64,000 bases of DNA from JARRQJ01 sp963810615. GTDB taxonomy: Bacteria; Pseudomonadota; Gammaproteobacteria; DRLM01. Below the pieces are notes generated by a model, which ran no database searches, was not told where the DNA came from, and worked only from the letters and a program-made list of their open reading frames with translations. Numbering within the stretch: the first letter of the stretch is position 1; each line of letters opens with the position of its first letter. Below, piece after piece: positions 9,752 through 19,147 of the stretch. The DNA is taken from positions 310,001 to 374,000 of the forward strand of contig CAWEOA010000002.1 in NCBI GenBank assembly GCA_963810615.1, given 5' to 3'. A program made the translations under genes and the position numbers.

Positions 9752-11463
9752 AATACCTCCGCCTTCGCCACCTTCGCCCCGTTCAGGGAAGGCAGATCAT
9801 CCGGGGCAATATCCAGCAGACGCATGGTCTCGCTCATCACCCGGCTGAAGACCGGCGCCGCGACCGAACCGCCGTAATATTTATCGCTGCGCGGGTCGTT
9901 GACCACCACCACCATCACCAGCCGCGGGCGGGTCGCGGGAATCATCCCTGCGAACAAGGCCACATACTTGTCCTCGGCATAGCCGCCGGGAATGGATTTG
10001 CGCACCGTACCGGTCTTGCCGGCGACGTGATAACCGGCGACCCGCGCCAATTCGCCGGTCCCTTCGTCGCTCACCACCCCATCCATCATGGTGATCACCT
10101 GCCGTGCGGTCTTGGCACTCATCACCCGCGCACCTTCGGGCGCCTGATCGAGCGGAACGAAGGAGACCGGCTTGAGCACACCGCCGGCCGCCAGCGCTGC
10201 ATAGGCACGCGCCAGCTGCAAGGTGGACACCGACAGGCCATAGCCAAACGAGAAAGTGGCATGATCAATGGGATACCAGCGGTGATAATCCGGCAGGGTG
10301 CCGGCGGTTTCACCTGGAAAGTCGGCCCCGCTCAAGGTGCCGAAGCCGACCTTGTGGAACATGTTCCATAAACGATCCGCCGGCAAGGACAAGGCGATCT
10401 TACTCGCCCCCACATTACTCGACTTGGCGATCACGGTACTGACATTGATCAGGCCGTAATCGTGAGTATCGTGGATGGTATTGGGTCCGACCCGCAGGGT
10501 TCCCGGTTTGGTATCGATCATGGTATCGGGGCGATATTTGCCGGATTCCAGCGCCATGGCCACGGTGAACGGTTTGACCGTAGAACCCGGCTCGAACACA
10601 TCGGTCACCGCCCGATTGCGGTAATGGCTGCTGCGCAGACTTTCGCGGTTATTGGGGTTGTAGGTCGGCTGATTGACCATGGCCAGCACTTCCCCAGTCT
10701 TGACGTCCAGAATCACCGCCGAACCGGATGCCGCGTGACTCTCCTGCACCGCCGCCTTCAATTCACGATAGGCGAGGTATTGAATGCGTCTGTCAATACT
10801 GAGCTTGAGGTCATGGCCGGGCAGCGGCTCGCTGATGCGCTCCACGGTTTCCACGATGCGCCCCAGACGGTCCTTGATCACCCGCATGCTGCCCGGCGTG
10901 CCGCGCAGCAGCTGTTCGAACGCCAGTTCCGCGCCTTCCTGCCCGACATCGTCCACATTGGTGAAGCCCAGCACGTGACCGGTCACTTCGCCGGCGGGAT
11001 AGTAACGGCGATACTCGCGTTGCTTGGCGACACCGGAGATATCCAGCGCCATCACCTCATCCGCCAGCGCCGGCGGCACGGCGCGCTTGAGATAGACGAA
11101 CTCGCGATCGGCGTTCTTACGCAGTTTATCCTTGATCCCGCGGACATCCAGATCAAGCAGCTTCGCCAGGCGCGGCAACTGCTGCGGCGCTTCCAGCACG
11201 GCCTGGGGATCAGCCCATATGGAGTCGACCGGGGTACTGATGGCCAGCGGCTCGTTATTGCGATCGGTAATCATGCCACGGTGCGCGGGAATGCTTACCA
11301 CCCGCAAAGACCTGGCGTCGCCCTGTTCCAGCAAAAAGTCGTTATGCAGCACCTGCAGATCCACCGCCCGCCACACCAACAGACCTACCGCTACCGTCAT
11401 GATGCCGAGCAGGAAGATTCTGCGCCCCTGATAGGACTCCGTGCCGTTGCGCTTCTTCTTCAT
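9748..11463 (-). CDS. ftsI: Septal transpeptidase FtsI (PBP3)
   Basis: Bitopic inner-membrane penicillin-binding protein cross-linking septal peptidoglycan with FtsW. 571 residues. A short basic N-terminus (MKKKRN) precedes one membrane helix (about 17-36), then a PBP dimerisation region and the transpeptidase domain with STVK, SSN and KTGT catalytic motifs. The ATG is chosen because it overlaps the ftsL TGA as ATGA and immediately precedes the cytosolic and membrane segments; the frame extends upstream, but that part is antisense-like sequence inside ftsL. Confidence 0.95.
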   Translation of the reverse strand: MKKKRNGTESYQGRRIFLLGIMTVAVGLLVWRAVDLQVLHNDFLLEQGDARSLRVVSIPAHRGMITDRNNEPLAISTPVDSIWADPQAVLEAPQQLPRLAKLLDLDVRGIKDKLRKNADREFVYLKRAVPPALADEVMALDISGVAKQREYRRYYPAGEVTGHVLGFTNVDDVGQEGAELAFEQLLRGTPGSMRVIKDRLGRIVETVERISEPLPGHDLKLSIDRRIQYLAYRELKAAVQESHAASGSAVILDVKTGEVLAMVNQPTYNPNNRESLRSSHYRNRAVTDVFEPGSTVKPFTVAMALESGKYRPDTMIDTKPGTLRVGPNTIHDTHDYGLINVSTVIAKSSNVGASKIALSLPADRLWNMFHKVGFGTLSGADFPGETAGTLPDYHRWYPIDHATFSFGYGLSVSTLQLARAYAALAAGGVLKPVSFVPLDQAPEGARVMSAKTARQVITMMDGVVSDEGTGELARVAGYHVAGKTGTVRKSIPGGYAEDKYVALFAGMIPATRPRLVMVVVVNDPRSDKYYGGSVAAPVFSRVMSETMRLLDIAPDDLPSLNGAKVAKAEVL

Positions 11464-11756
11464 GGCTGCAGAATCACCACTTGAGCCGCTTCCGGAATCA
11501 CCATCCCCAGCTTGGCGGCGGCGGTACCCTCCACACGGCTGTGGGTCGCCAAGGTGCTTTGCTCCAGCTGCAATTGTCCCCACTCGATATCCATGTCATC
11601 CCGCGCCTGGTGTAGAGACTGCAGTTCCACGAACAGCTTACGACTTTGATGTTTGGCATAGATCACGCCAAACGCCGAAACCATGGTCAACACCATCAAT
11701 ATCGCCAGGGTCTTCAGCGGCGGTCGCACATCGCGCTGAGAAGATTTGCCGCTCAT
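11460..11756 (-). CDS. ftsL: Cell division protein FtsL
   Basis: Small bitopic divisome protein linking FtsB/FtsQ to FtsW/FtsI. 98 residues: a cytosolic start rich in basic residues, a membrane helix around 15-34 (LAILMVLTMVSAFGVIYA) and a periplasmic heptad-patterned coiled coil to about 75. Sequence conservation of FtsL is weak in general, so the identification relies on topology plus position between rsmH and ftsI. Both junctions are 4-base overlaps. Confidence 0.9.
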   Translation of the reverse strand: MSGKSSQRDVRPPLKTLAILMVLTMVSAFGVIYAKHQSRKLFVELQSLHQARDDMDIEWGQLQLEQSTLATHSRVEGTAAAKLGMVIPEAAQVVILQP

Positions 11757-12685
11757 GGTTTTTCCGCCACGCGCAATACCGCGCTGCGGGCGCGCGGATT
11801 GGCTGCCACTTCCGCGGCACCCGGATAAACGGGTTTGCCGACGATGCGCAGCGTCGGCTTGAAGGCGCTGGCCGGCACCGGCAGACCGATAGGGAGATCG
11901 CCGCCCCGTGCCTCGTCGCGCATGAAGCGCTTGACGATGCGGTCTTCCAGAGAATGAAAACTGATAACGGCGAGCCGTCCGCCGGGCGCCAATACCCTCA
12001 GAGCCTGGGGGAGTCCCTGCTCTAAATCCTCTAACTCGCGATTGATATGGATACGGATGGCCTGGAAGGCACGCGTTGCCGGATGTTTATCCCGCTCCCA
12101 GGCAGGGTTGGCATCGGCTACTATCTTGGCCAGTTGCGTAGTAGTCTCGATGGGCGCCGTCTGCCTGGCGTGGACGATCGCCCTGGCGATACGTTTGGCG
12201 AAACGTTCTTCGCCATAGGTCTTGAGCACGTGGGCGATATCGGCTTCAGGAGCGCGCGCCAACCAGGCTGCGGCACTCTCGCCATGAAGCGTATCCATAC
12301 GCATATCAAGAGGGCCCTCACGCAAAAAGCTGAAACCCCGTTCCGCCGTATCCAATTGCGGCGACGAAACGCCGAGGTCGAACAACACCCCGTTCACCTT
12401 GCCCGACACTGCTTCGGTCTCTGCGAAGTACTCCAACATGGCGAACGAACCCTGAAAAATTCTAAAGCGGCGGTCCCTCGCCGACCGCTCCCTGGCCACC
12501 TCTACCGCCCATGGATCCTTGTCGATGGCGATGAGGCGTCCTCCTACTCCGAGCCGCTGCAATATCGCAGCGCTATGACCACCCCGACCGAAGGTCGCAT
12601 CTACATATACGCCGCCGGCGTCAAGCTGTAAGGCCGCCACCACCTCTTCCAACATCACCGGGTGATGGATGGATTCGTCAGGCAT
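11753..12685 (-). CDS. rsmH: 16S rRNA (cytosine1402-N4)-methyltransferase RsmH
   Basis: SAM-dependent methyltransferase that modifies C1402 in the ribosomal P site (older name MraW). The N-terminal HHPVMLEEVV precedes the SAM loop VDATFGRGGHSAAIL. About 310 residues from the ATG used here. A TTG at 12694, overlapping the mraZ TGA, would add three residues; ribosome-binding signals do not decide between them. It lies directly after mraZ, the usual order. Confidence 0.94.
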   Translation of the reverse strand: MPDESIHHPVMLEEVVAALQLDAGGVYVDATFGRGGHSAAILQRLGVGGRLIAIDKDPWAVEVARERSARDRRFRIFQGSFAMLEYFAETEAVSGKVNGVLFDLGVSSPQLDTAERGFSFLREGPLDMRMDTLHGESAAAWLARAPEADIAHVLKTYGEERFAKRIARAIVHARQTAPIETTTQLAKIVADANPAWERDKHPATRAFQAIRIHINRELEDLEQGLPQALRVLAPGGRLAVISFHSLEDRIVKRFMRDEARGGDLPIGLPVPASAFKPTLRIVGKPVYPGAAEVAANPRARSAVLRVAEKP

Positions 12686-12690
12686 AAGCG

Positions 12691-13143
12691 TCAAAGAGAG
12701 AGAGATTCCAGTTCTGCAGAAAGTGGTTGATCCTCATCATCTTCCTGCAACCATTGCTCACGCCGCTCTTGCCACAGCCCTTCGTCCCACAATTCAAATT
12801 TGTTACCCTGCCCGACCAAGGTCACCCGCTTTTCGAGGCCGGCGAATTCGCGCAGCGGGGGAGGCAGGAGGATCCTGCCGGCGCCGTCCAGCTCCACCTC
12901 GGTGGCATGCCCGATCAGCAAGCGCTGCAAGCGCCGCGTCTGCGCATTGAAGGTCGGTAGCTTGACCAGTTTGCGCTCGATTTCTTCCCACTCGGGGAGG
13001 GGATACACCAACAGGCAACGATCGCGATCCACGGTGATCACCAGCTGGCCGTCGCAGCTTGACTGGAGGCCAGCTCGGTACTTCATGGGCATTGCCATGC
13101 GACCCTTGGCATCCAAATTGAGTGGATTGACCCCGCGAAACAC
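12691..13143 (-). CDS. mraZ: Transcriptional regulator MraZ
   Basis: AbrB-like DNA-binding protein that represses its own dcw operon and sits at its head. 150 residues with the two tandem MraZ repeats; the first begins FRGVNPLNLDAKGRMAMP and the second contains the ELDGAGRILLPPPLREF segment. The start codon is GTG, preceded by a strong AGGAGGGG about 7 bases upstream. Three GTGG[G/A] boxes in the leader are the expected binding site of this protein. Confidence 0.95.
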   Translation of the reverse strand: MFRGVNPLNLDAKGRMAMPMKYRAGLQSSCDGQLVITVDRDRCLLVYPLPEWEEIERKLVKLPTFNAQTRRLQRLLIGHATEVELDGAGRILLPPPLREFAGLEKRVTLVGQGNKFELWDEGLWQERREQWLQEDDEDQPLSAELESLSL

Positions 13144-13165
13144 CTACCTTCCCCTCCTATTAAAA

Positions 13166-13190
13166 TCCACTCTGACCCACATTCCCCCAC
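13166..13190 (-). promoter_or_regulatory. Predicted MraZ operator (three direct repeats)
   Basis: Read on the minus strand, three GTGG[G/A] pentamers occur at exact 10-base spacing (GTGGG, GTGGG, GTGGA), between the predicted promoter and the mraZ Shine-Dalgarno. MraZ is known to bind TGGGN repeats separated by 5 bases upstream of mraZ. Position just after the predicted transcription start fits autorepression. Binding itself is inferred. Confidence 0.8.
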
Positions 13191-13198
13191 TTCGAAAC

Positions 13199-13228
13199 AC
13201 TATAGGTAGCAGCAAGCCCCCCTGTCAA
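13199..13228 (-). promoter_or_regulatory. Sigma-70 promoter of the dcw cluster
   Basis: On the minus strand a perfect -35 hexamer TTGACA is followed after 18 bases by TATAGT as -10. Transcription would start near 13192, directly in front of the MraZ boxes. It is the only near-consensus promoter noticed for the tightly overlapped twelve-gene series and is probably its main promoter. Confidence 0.8.
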
Positions 13229-13392
13229 GGGAAATTCAAGCATAACTTTCCGAGATTCCTGCTTACACGACAGTCACTTAGGTGAACAAAACGACCTGGG
13301 AGATGAGGTGAGACAAAAGCAAGAAGCAACCCGAATCAGGGGCTTGCGAGAGACACTTTGGGCGATGGATTAAGAGGCGCGACGGGAGGGCT

Positions 13393-13407
13393 AAAGAAAA
13401 GAAAAAA
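13393..13407 (-). terminator. T-rich tract ending rnpB
   Basis: Minus-strand TTTTTTCTTTTCTTT directly follows the 3' strand of RNase P helix P1. P1 (GGAGTCGGC/GCCGACTCC) brings the ends together, but whether it acts as a terminator stem is an inference. Confidence 0.5.
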
Positions 13408-13756
13408 GGAGTCGGCCGATAAGCCGGGTTCTGTCGTGGACAGTCATTCGTCTGCGATGCGCGTCACCGCACACCTCTAGCGGCCTACCCGGGGACAACG
13501 CGGGCCGCGCAACGTCCCCCTATTTGGCCTTGCTCCGAGTGGGGTTTACCCTGCCGCGGTGTGTTACCACCCGCGCGGTGCGCTCTTACCGCACCATTTC
13601 ACCCTTACCTGCCCCTTGCGGGACATCGGCGGTATATTTTCTGTGGCACTTTCCGTGGGCTCACACCCCCCAGGCGTTACCTGGCACCCTGCCCTATGGA
13701 GCCCGGACTTTCCTCCACCTCCCCGCAGGGATGCAGCGACTGTCTAGCCGACTCCT
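13408..13756 (-). ncRNA. rnpB: RNase P RNA (bacterial type A)
   Basis: Catalytic RNA of RNase P, which matures tRNA 5' ends. Read on the minus strand, the 5' GGAGTCGGC pairs with the 3' GCCGACTCC to form helix P1. Conserved core segments follow: the GGGGAGGTGGAGGAAAGTCC block near the 5' end, GGTAAGGGTGAAA, and a 3' region of ACAGAACCCGGCTTATCGGCC type. An immediate T-rich run (13393-13407) follows P1 and probably ends transcription. About 349 nt; exact ends are inferred from the P1 pairing. It lies between rsmI and mraZ. Confidence 0.95.
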
Positions 13757-13831
13757 GCGCCAAGTTTAGCAAATTGCAGGGCGCGGGTATCAATTACATT
13801 GCTGGCGGCTATTCTTGGCGCTTACCGCCCG

Positions 13832-14689
13832 TCACGTGCCGGCATCCTTCATTTCGACCGCCCACTGATATAAGCGATTGCGTTTTTCACCGGTTATTTT
13901 CACCGCTGCCCCCACTGCCTGTTTGAGCGGCATCTCCTCCAGCAAGATCCCGAGGACCCGTCGCATATCGGCCTCGGAATCAACGCTGTCGGCAACGGCT
14001 TCCGCCCCCTCAACGACGATGGCGCACTCACCTTTTTGCTGATTGGGGTCTTCCTCCACCCAATGCCAAAGGCGCTCCAGACCGTCCTTGCGGATGGTTT
14101 CGTAGACTTTGGTCAATTCCCGGGCCAGGACCGCCACGCGCTGCCGCCCGAAGATATCCACCATATCGCCCAAAGTCGCGAGTAACCGGTGCGGCGCCTC
14201 ATAAAAGATCAGGGTACGGGTTTCGCGGCACAAGGCCAGTAAGCGCTCACGGCGCGCCGCACTTTTCGCGGGCAGAAATCCTTCGAAGATAAATCGATCC
14301 GTGGCCAGCCCCGAAGCCGACAAGGCCGCCAGGACGGCGCCGGCCCCGGGGATAGGGATCACCCGGATACCCGCCGCATGAGCCGCCCGCACCAGATGAT
14401 AGCCGGGGTCGCTCAATAACGGTGTCCCGGCATCACTGATCAGCGCCACCGCGGCACCCTGCTGTAGACGCGCGATCAAGGTTTCAGTTTGTTGCCGCTC
14501 ATTGTGTTCGTGGTAGGCGAGGCACGGCGTGCTGATACCGAAATGCCGTAACAGCACAGCGCTGTGCCGGGTATCCTCGGCCGCAATGACCGCCACACTC
14601 TTCAATACCTCGATCGCCCGCGCCGTCATATCGGCAAGATTGCCGATGGGCGTAGCCACTATATAAAGCGCACCGTTTACAATTGACAC
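13832..14689 (-). CDS. rsmI: 16S rRNA (cytidine1402-2'-O)-methyltransferase RsmI
   Basis: SAM-dependent tetrapyrrole-methylase-fold enzyme that methylates the ribose of C1402, the same nucleotide modified by RsmH in the adjacent operon. 285 residues, GTG start. Family signatures: YIVATPIGNLADMT at the N-terminus, AAEDTRHS, ISDAGTPLLSDPG and EGFLPAK. It is transcribed towards rnpB and divergently from lpoA. Confidence 0.94.
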   Translation of the reverse strand: MSIVNGALYIVATPIGNLADMTARAIEVLKSVAVIAAEDTRHSAVLLRHFGISTPCLAYHEHNERQQTETLIARLQQGAAVALISDAGTPLLSDPGYHLVRAAHAAGIRVIPIPGAGAVLAALSASGLATDRFIFEGFLPAKSAARRERLLALCRETRTLIFYEAPHRLLATLGDMVDIFGRQRVAVLARELTKVYETIRKDGLERLWHWVEEDPNQQKGECAIVVEGAEAVADSVDSEADMRRVLGILLEEMPLKQAVGAAVKITGEKRNRLYQWAVEMKDAGT

Positions 14690-14813
14690 TTGCCGGACAC
14701 CTACCGATACTGTGACGCTTGTGTGCCAAGACCGCCGGCGTTCACTACTTTACTTTTCCAGCCCGCGGTAACCATTCCGTACCCATGAACAACAAGCTCG
14801 CTCAAACTACAGC

Positions 14814-16718
14814 ATGAAAGCCACTACCACAATCCGCTACGCCTCACTCTGCCTGCCGCTGCTATTCGTTCTAAGCCTGGCCGGCTGCGCCACCGCCCCC
14901 TCGCCGCAAGGACAAGCGGAAATGGCCCCTGCCCCCTCGGCCATGCTCAACAAGGCACAAAGCGCCGCGGAAAGCGGCAATTACGCCATCGCCGCACGCG
15001 AATACCTGGAATTGGCGGCAAACGGCAGCGGCGCGGCTCACTATGACTATTTATTGAGCGCCGCCGAAGCGTTTCTACACGGCAATTTCATCGAGCAGGC
15101 CAAACAGACCTTACATTCCCTGCCATCGGACGTACTAGACAACCGGCAAACCGACCACCGCCGCGTTATCGAGGCCGGTATCGCCCTGACTGAACACAAT
15201 CCCCGCGGAACCCTCGACACCTTGAAAGATATTGCACCGGCCGCCGCGTCGCCCGCCTTGAGCATCACCGTTCATGAATTGCGCGCCACCGCCTACAATC
15301 AATTGGGCAATTTCCTGGAAGCGGCGCGCGAACGCGTGGCACTGGCACCCCTGCTGAGCGACCCGGAGGCGGCCCGCCGTAATGAACAGGCCCTGTGGCA
15401 AGCCTTGATGTCGCTGTCGAGCACGGCGCTGGAGAGCTTCAAACAGGCGCCGCCGCCGGATACTTTAAGCGGCTGGCTGGAACTCGCCGACATCGCCAAG
15501 AACCCGCTGGCCCGCCCCGGCGATATCGATAAGCAAATCGCCGCCTGGCGCACGCGTTATCCCAACCACCCGGCCTCCGCCCATTTGATGGCCTCGCTGC
15601 TGGCGCAGCAACCGGAACGACTAATCACTCAGCCTTCCCATATCGGCCTGCTGCTGCCTATGAGCGGTCCGTTCGCCAAATCCGCCGCAGCCATCCGTGA
15701 CGGTTTTCTCGCCGCCTATTACCAGCGGGAAAAAAAGGATTATCAACCCGTCATTCAAACCTATGACACTTCCAATGCGGCGGATATCACGCAAATCTAC
15801 GCCCAAGCCGTCAAGGACGGAGTGCAATTCATCGTTGGCCCTCTGGAAAAGGACACCATCGCCGCCTTATTGAGCCAACGCGACACCATCACCTTGCCGA
15901 CCCTGGTCCTGAACTACACGGACAACAACGATGCCGTACCCGCGGAATTTTTCCAATTCGGGTTGGCGCCCGAAGACGAGGCGCGCATGGTAGCGGAACG
16001 CGCCTGGCTGGAGGATCATCAACAAGGCTTGGCCATCCTCCCAGAAGGCGATTGGGGCAACCGCATATTCCACGCCTTTGCCGAACACTGGCAGCAGCTG
16101 GGCGGCAAAGTGGCGGCATCGCAAACCTATCCGGCCAATACCGAAGATCTTTCCGGGCCGCTGCGCCACTTGTTGAATATCGATGCCAGCGAAGCGCGCG
16201 CCAAGGCCTTGCGTACCACTCTGAAAACCAGCTTTAACTTTGAACCGTCGCGGCGCCACGATGCCGATTTCATCTTCATGGCGGCGTTTCCACACCAGGC
16301 CCGGCAGATTCCGCCGCAGCTGAAATTTTTATACGCCGGCGATCTCCCCGTCTACGCCACCTCTCACATTTTCGACGGTCGCCGCGATCCGACCAAGGAC
16401 CGAGATCTGGACGGCGTAACGTTTACCGACATCCCCTGGCTGCTGACCCCCAAGCAATTTCCGCTCAACGACAAGATCCGGCAATTGTGGCCGGAAACCG
16501 CCGATCAATATGCAAGACTATATGCCTTGGGCGTGGACACGTACCGGCTGATCCCCGATCTCGATGCGCTGCGCGCCTCACCGTATCAGGAATTTCCCGG
16601 CGCCACCGGCAGGCTGGTCATGGACAACAATAATCGTATCCGCCGCACCTTGCTGTGGGCGCGCTTCGTGGGCGGACTGCCGCGCCTGCTCCCGCAGACC
16701 GCAACCCCTGCGCCATAA
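14814..16718 (+). CDS. lpoA: Outer-membrane lipoprotein LpoA, activator of PBP1A
   Basis: Outer-membrane lipoprotein that reaches through the periplasm to stimulate the peptidoglycan synthase PBP1A. 634 residues. A signal peptide ends in the lipobox LAGC (Cys near residue 25). The N-terminal half is helical and TPR-like; the C-terminal half has a periplasmic-binding-protein fold beginning HIGLLLPMSGPFAKSAAAI (about 278). First gene of a plus-strand unit lpoA-yraN-dolP, the order seen in E. coli apart from the missing diaA. Confidence 0.9.
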   Translation: MKATTTIRYASLCLPLLFVLSLAGCATAPSPQGQAEMAPAPSAMLNKAQSAAESGNYAIAAREYLELAANGSGAAHYDYLLSAAEAFLHGNFIEQAKQTLHSLPSDVLDNRQTDHRRVIEAGIALTEHNPRGTLDTLKDIAPAAASPALSITVHELRATAYNQLGNFLEAARERVALAPLLSDPEAARRNEQALWQALMSLSSTALESFKQAPPPDTLSGWLELADIAKNPLARPGDIDKQIAAWRTRYPNHPASAHLMASLLAQQPERLITQPSHIGLLLPMSGPFAKSAAAIRDGFLAAYYQREKKDYQPVIQTYDTSNAADITQIYAQAVKDGVQFIVGPLEKDTIAALLSQRDTITLPTLVLNYTDNNDAVPAEFFQFGLAPEDEARMVAERAWLEDHQQGLAILPEGDWGNRIFHAFAEHWQQLGGKVAASQTYPANTEDLSGPLRHLLNIDASEARAKALRTTLKTSFNFEPSRRHDADFIFMAAFPHQARQIPPQLKFLYAGDLPVYATSHIFDGRRDPTKDRDLDGVTFTDIPWLLTPKQFPLNDKIRQLWPETADQYARLYALGVDTYRLIPDLDALRASPYQEFPGATGRLVMDNNNRIRRTLLWARFVGGLPRLLPQTATPAP

Positions 16719-17098
16719 TGGGCCTGAGCCGTACCCTCCCCGGCGAACGCGGCAAGGCCGCCGAAACCCAGGCATGTCGCTTCTTGATTAATCACGGCCT
16801 GGCGCTTGTCGACCGCAATTATCGCTGCCGCCACGGCGAGATCGATCTGATCATGCGCGACGACCGCAGCGTGGTCTTCGTCGAAGTGCGCTATCGAGGC
16901 AATCGCCGCTTCGCCGGCGGCGCCGAAACTGTCGATCACCGCAAACAATTGAAACTGACGGCGACCGCCATGCACTATCTACAATCCCATCCCGGGATGG
17001 CCGCCCGACCGGCCCGGTTTGATGTGGTGGCCATTGACGGCGAACTCGGAGAAGACCGCTTTGAGTGGATTCGCGACGCATTCGGGATTGAGGCATAA
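16718..17098 (+). CDS. yraN: YraN/UPF0102 family endonuclease-like protein
   Basis: 126-residue member of the UPF0102 family, which has a restriction-endonuclease-like (Holliday-junction-resolvase-like) fold; the cellular role is not settled. The active-site pattern is visible: GEIDLIMRD followed by VFVEVRYR (E..D..ExR/K-like; the usual Lys position appears as Arg). The ATG shares its A with the lpoA TAA, giving TAATG. The frame extends further upstream, but that part lies inside lpoA and lacks family sequence. Confidence 0.85.
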   Translation: MGLSRTLPGERGKAAETQACRFLINHGLALVDRNYRCRHGEIDLIMRDDRSVVFVEVRYRGNRRFAGGAETVDHRKQLKLTATAMHYLQSHPGMAARPARFDVVAIDGELGEDRFEWIRDAFGIEA

Positions 17099-17133
17099 GG
17101 CCTACGCCAGACGCAAGTTTTAAGGAGTGAACT

Positions 17134-17727
17134 GTGAAGCCCTTATCCAAATTGGTTGGTAATGCGGTCATCATCATGTGCGCCGCGCTGATCCTGACTC
17201 AACTCCAAGGCTGTGTCGGCGTAGTCGCCGCCGGCGGCGCAGGCGCGGCGGTCGCCGCCGACCGGCGCAGCGCCGGCACCATCGTCGACGATGAAGCCAT
17301 TGAGCTAAAAACCGGCAACGCCATATTCGGCAACGATGACCTGGGCAAAAAGGCGCACATCAATATCACCAGCTTTGATTACGTCGTGCTGCTCACCGGC
17401 GAAACCCCCACCGCCGCCATGCGCGACCGTGCCGTGGATATTGCACGCCATATAGACAAAGTGCGCAAGGTCTACAATGAGATCGTCGTCGCGCAACCCA
17501 CTACCATTAAGTCGCGCGGCACGGACACCTGGATAACCGCGCAAATCAAGGCCAAACTGCTCGGCAATAAAAACATCAGTGCCGCCAATGTAAAGGTGGT
17601 CACCGAAAACCGTACCGTCTATTTGCTGGGCATGGTCAGTCATGCGGAGGCGAACGCCGCGACGGAGACGGCGCGTTTCGTGGACGGGGTAACTCGGGTG
17701 ATCGCGCTGTTCGAATACCAGGATTAA
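17134..17727 (+). CDS. dolP: BON-domain outer-membrane lipoprotein DolP
   Basis: Lipoprotein with two BON phospholipid-binding domains (about 60-125 and 135-197), formerly YraP, important for outer-membrane integrity. 197 residues, GTG start with a good TAAGGAG ribosome-binding site. Signal peptide ends in LQGC. The second BON domain contains the typical DTWITAQIKAKLL and VYLLGMVSHAEA segments. Follows lpoA and yraN, as in other gammaproteobacteria. Confidence 0.9.
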   Translation: MKPLSKLVGNAVIIMCAALILTQLQGCVGVVAAGGAGAAVAADRRSAGTIVDDEAIELKTGNAIFGNDDLGKKAHINITSFDYVVLLTGETPTAAMRDRAVDIARHIDKVRKVYNEIVVAQPTTIKSRGTDTWITAQIKAKLLGNKNISAANVKVVTENRTVYLLGMVSHAEANAATETARFVDGVTRVIALFEYQD

Positions 17728-17743
17728 GCCTGCAGTTTAACCT

Positions 17744-19147
17744 ATGTTGAACCAAAATTTTTTAGCGGCATTGCAACACAGCGTCGGCCCCGCCAACGTC
17801 CTCACCGACCCCGCCGATTGCTGGCCCTACGGCTATGACAACAGCCGCCGCCACAGCCCGCCGGAGGCGGTAACGTTTGCGACCAGTCACGAACAGGTTA
17901 TGGCGGTTGTACGTCTGTGCTGTGAACACCGCGTGCCCCTGGTGGCGCGCGGCCGCGGCACCGGCACTACCGGCGCCACCGTCCCGCTGCGAGGCGGTGT
18001 GGTATTGGCTCTGGAGCGCATGGACAAGATCCTGGATGTCGACGTTGACAATCGAGTGATGGTGGTACAACCGGGCGTTACCAATCAGGCGGTACAACAG
18101 GCCGCCGCCGCCCATGGGTTTTTCTGGCCGCCCGACCCCACCAGCGCGGCATTCTGCACGGTGGGCGGCAATCTCGCCTATAACTCCGCGGGACCGCGCG
18201 CCGTGAAATACGGCACGCCGCGGGAGAACACCCTGGGACTGCGCGCCGTCACCGGCAGCGGCGCGGAGATTCGCACCGGTGTCTATACCACCAAGGGCGT
18301 GGTGGGCTATGACCTGACGCGGCTGCTCATCGGCTCGGAAGGTACCCTCGCCGTGATCACCGAGGCGACCTTGAAATTGACGCCTCTGCCGGAGACCAAA
18401 CGCCTGCTGCAGGCGGTTTATCGCGATATGCACTGCGCCGCCCGTGCGGTATCGCGCATCATGGCGCAGTCGGTGACGCCCTGCGCCCTGGAATTCATCG
18501 ACGGTCGCGCCATCGCCATGATCCGCGACTATGCGCGGATCCCGCTGCCGGAAGCGGCCGGCGCGCTATTGATGATAGAGGTCGACGGCCAGCACGCCGC
18601 TATCGCCGCCGCCGTGGACAGTGTCAGCGCCGCCGCCCGCGGCGAAGGTCTGATCGATATCACGGCGGCGCAAACCGCAGAGGAGACCGCCGCACTGTGG
18701 GCAACGCGCAAGGCCCTCTCGCCGGCGCTGCGCACCATCGCCCCTAAGAAGATCAATGAAGACGTGGTAGTCCCGGTATCGCACATGGCGGAATTGATCG
18801 GCGGCCTAGAGGCATTATCGCAAGAGTTCGCCGTCACCATCGTTAACTTCGGCCATGCCGGCAACGGCAATATCCACGTTAATCTTTTGGTCAATCCCGA
18901 CGACCCGGATGAGATGCTACGTGCCGAGCATTGCCTCGAGCGCGTGTTCGATCTGGTATTGAAACTCAAGGGTACGCTGTCCGGCGAACACGGGGTCGGC
19001 ATCGAAAAACGGGGCTTCGTCAGCCGCGAGATTGCGGCGCCGGCCTTGGAATTGATGCGCGGCATCAAGGAGCTGTTCGACCCCCGGGGCATCCTCAATC
19101 CCGATAAAATGCTCCCGCCGCCGAAACCGCGCTCAGCGCCTACTTGA
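17744..19147 (+). CDS. FAD-linked oxidase, GlcD/D-lactate dehydrogenase type
   Basis: 467-residue flavoprotein of the vanillyl-alcohol-oxidase superfamily. The PCMH FAD-binding domain is visible (ARGRGTGTTGATVPLRGG, GGNLAYNSAGPRAVKYG) and the C-terminal FAD-oxidase domain ends with the HAGNGNIHVN and SGEHGVGIEKR segments typical of GlcD and D-lactate dehydrogenases. In an autotroph with RuBisCO, glycolate oxidation (photorespiratory salvage) would be a sensible role, but GlcE/GlcF partners are not in the window, so the substrate is open. Its end overlaps the end of the convergent sspB by 8 bases. Confidence 0.85.
   Translation: MLNQNFLAALQHSVGPANVLTDPADCWPYGYDNSRRHSPPEAVTFATSHEQVMAVVRLCCEHRVPLVARGRGTGTTGATVPLRGGVVLALERMDKILDVDVDNRVMVVQPGVTNQAVQQAAAAHGFFWPPDPTSAAFCTVGGNLAYNSAGPRAVKYGTPRENTLGLRAVTGSGAEIRTGVYTTKGVVGYDLTRLLIGSEGTLAVITEATLKLTPLPETKRLLQAVYRDMHCAARAVSRIMAQSVTPCALEFIDGRAIAMIRDYARIPLPEAAGALLMIEVDGQHAAIAAAVDSVSAAARGEGLIDITAAQTAEETAALWATRKALSPALRTIAPKKINEDVVVPVSHMAELIGGLEALSQEFAVTIVNFGHAGNGNIHVNLLVNPDDPDEMLRAEHCLERVFDLVLKLKGTLSGEHGVGIEKRGFVSREIAAPALELMRGIKELFDPRGILNPDKMLPPPKPRSAPT

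Noticed and set aside
13524..13926. Several short frames across the RNase P RNA region
   Set aside because: The sequence is accounted for by the conserved rnpB structure; the frames have no ribosome-binding sites.
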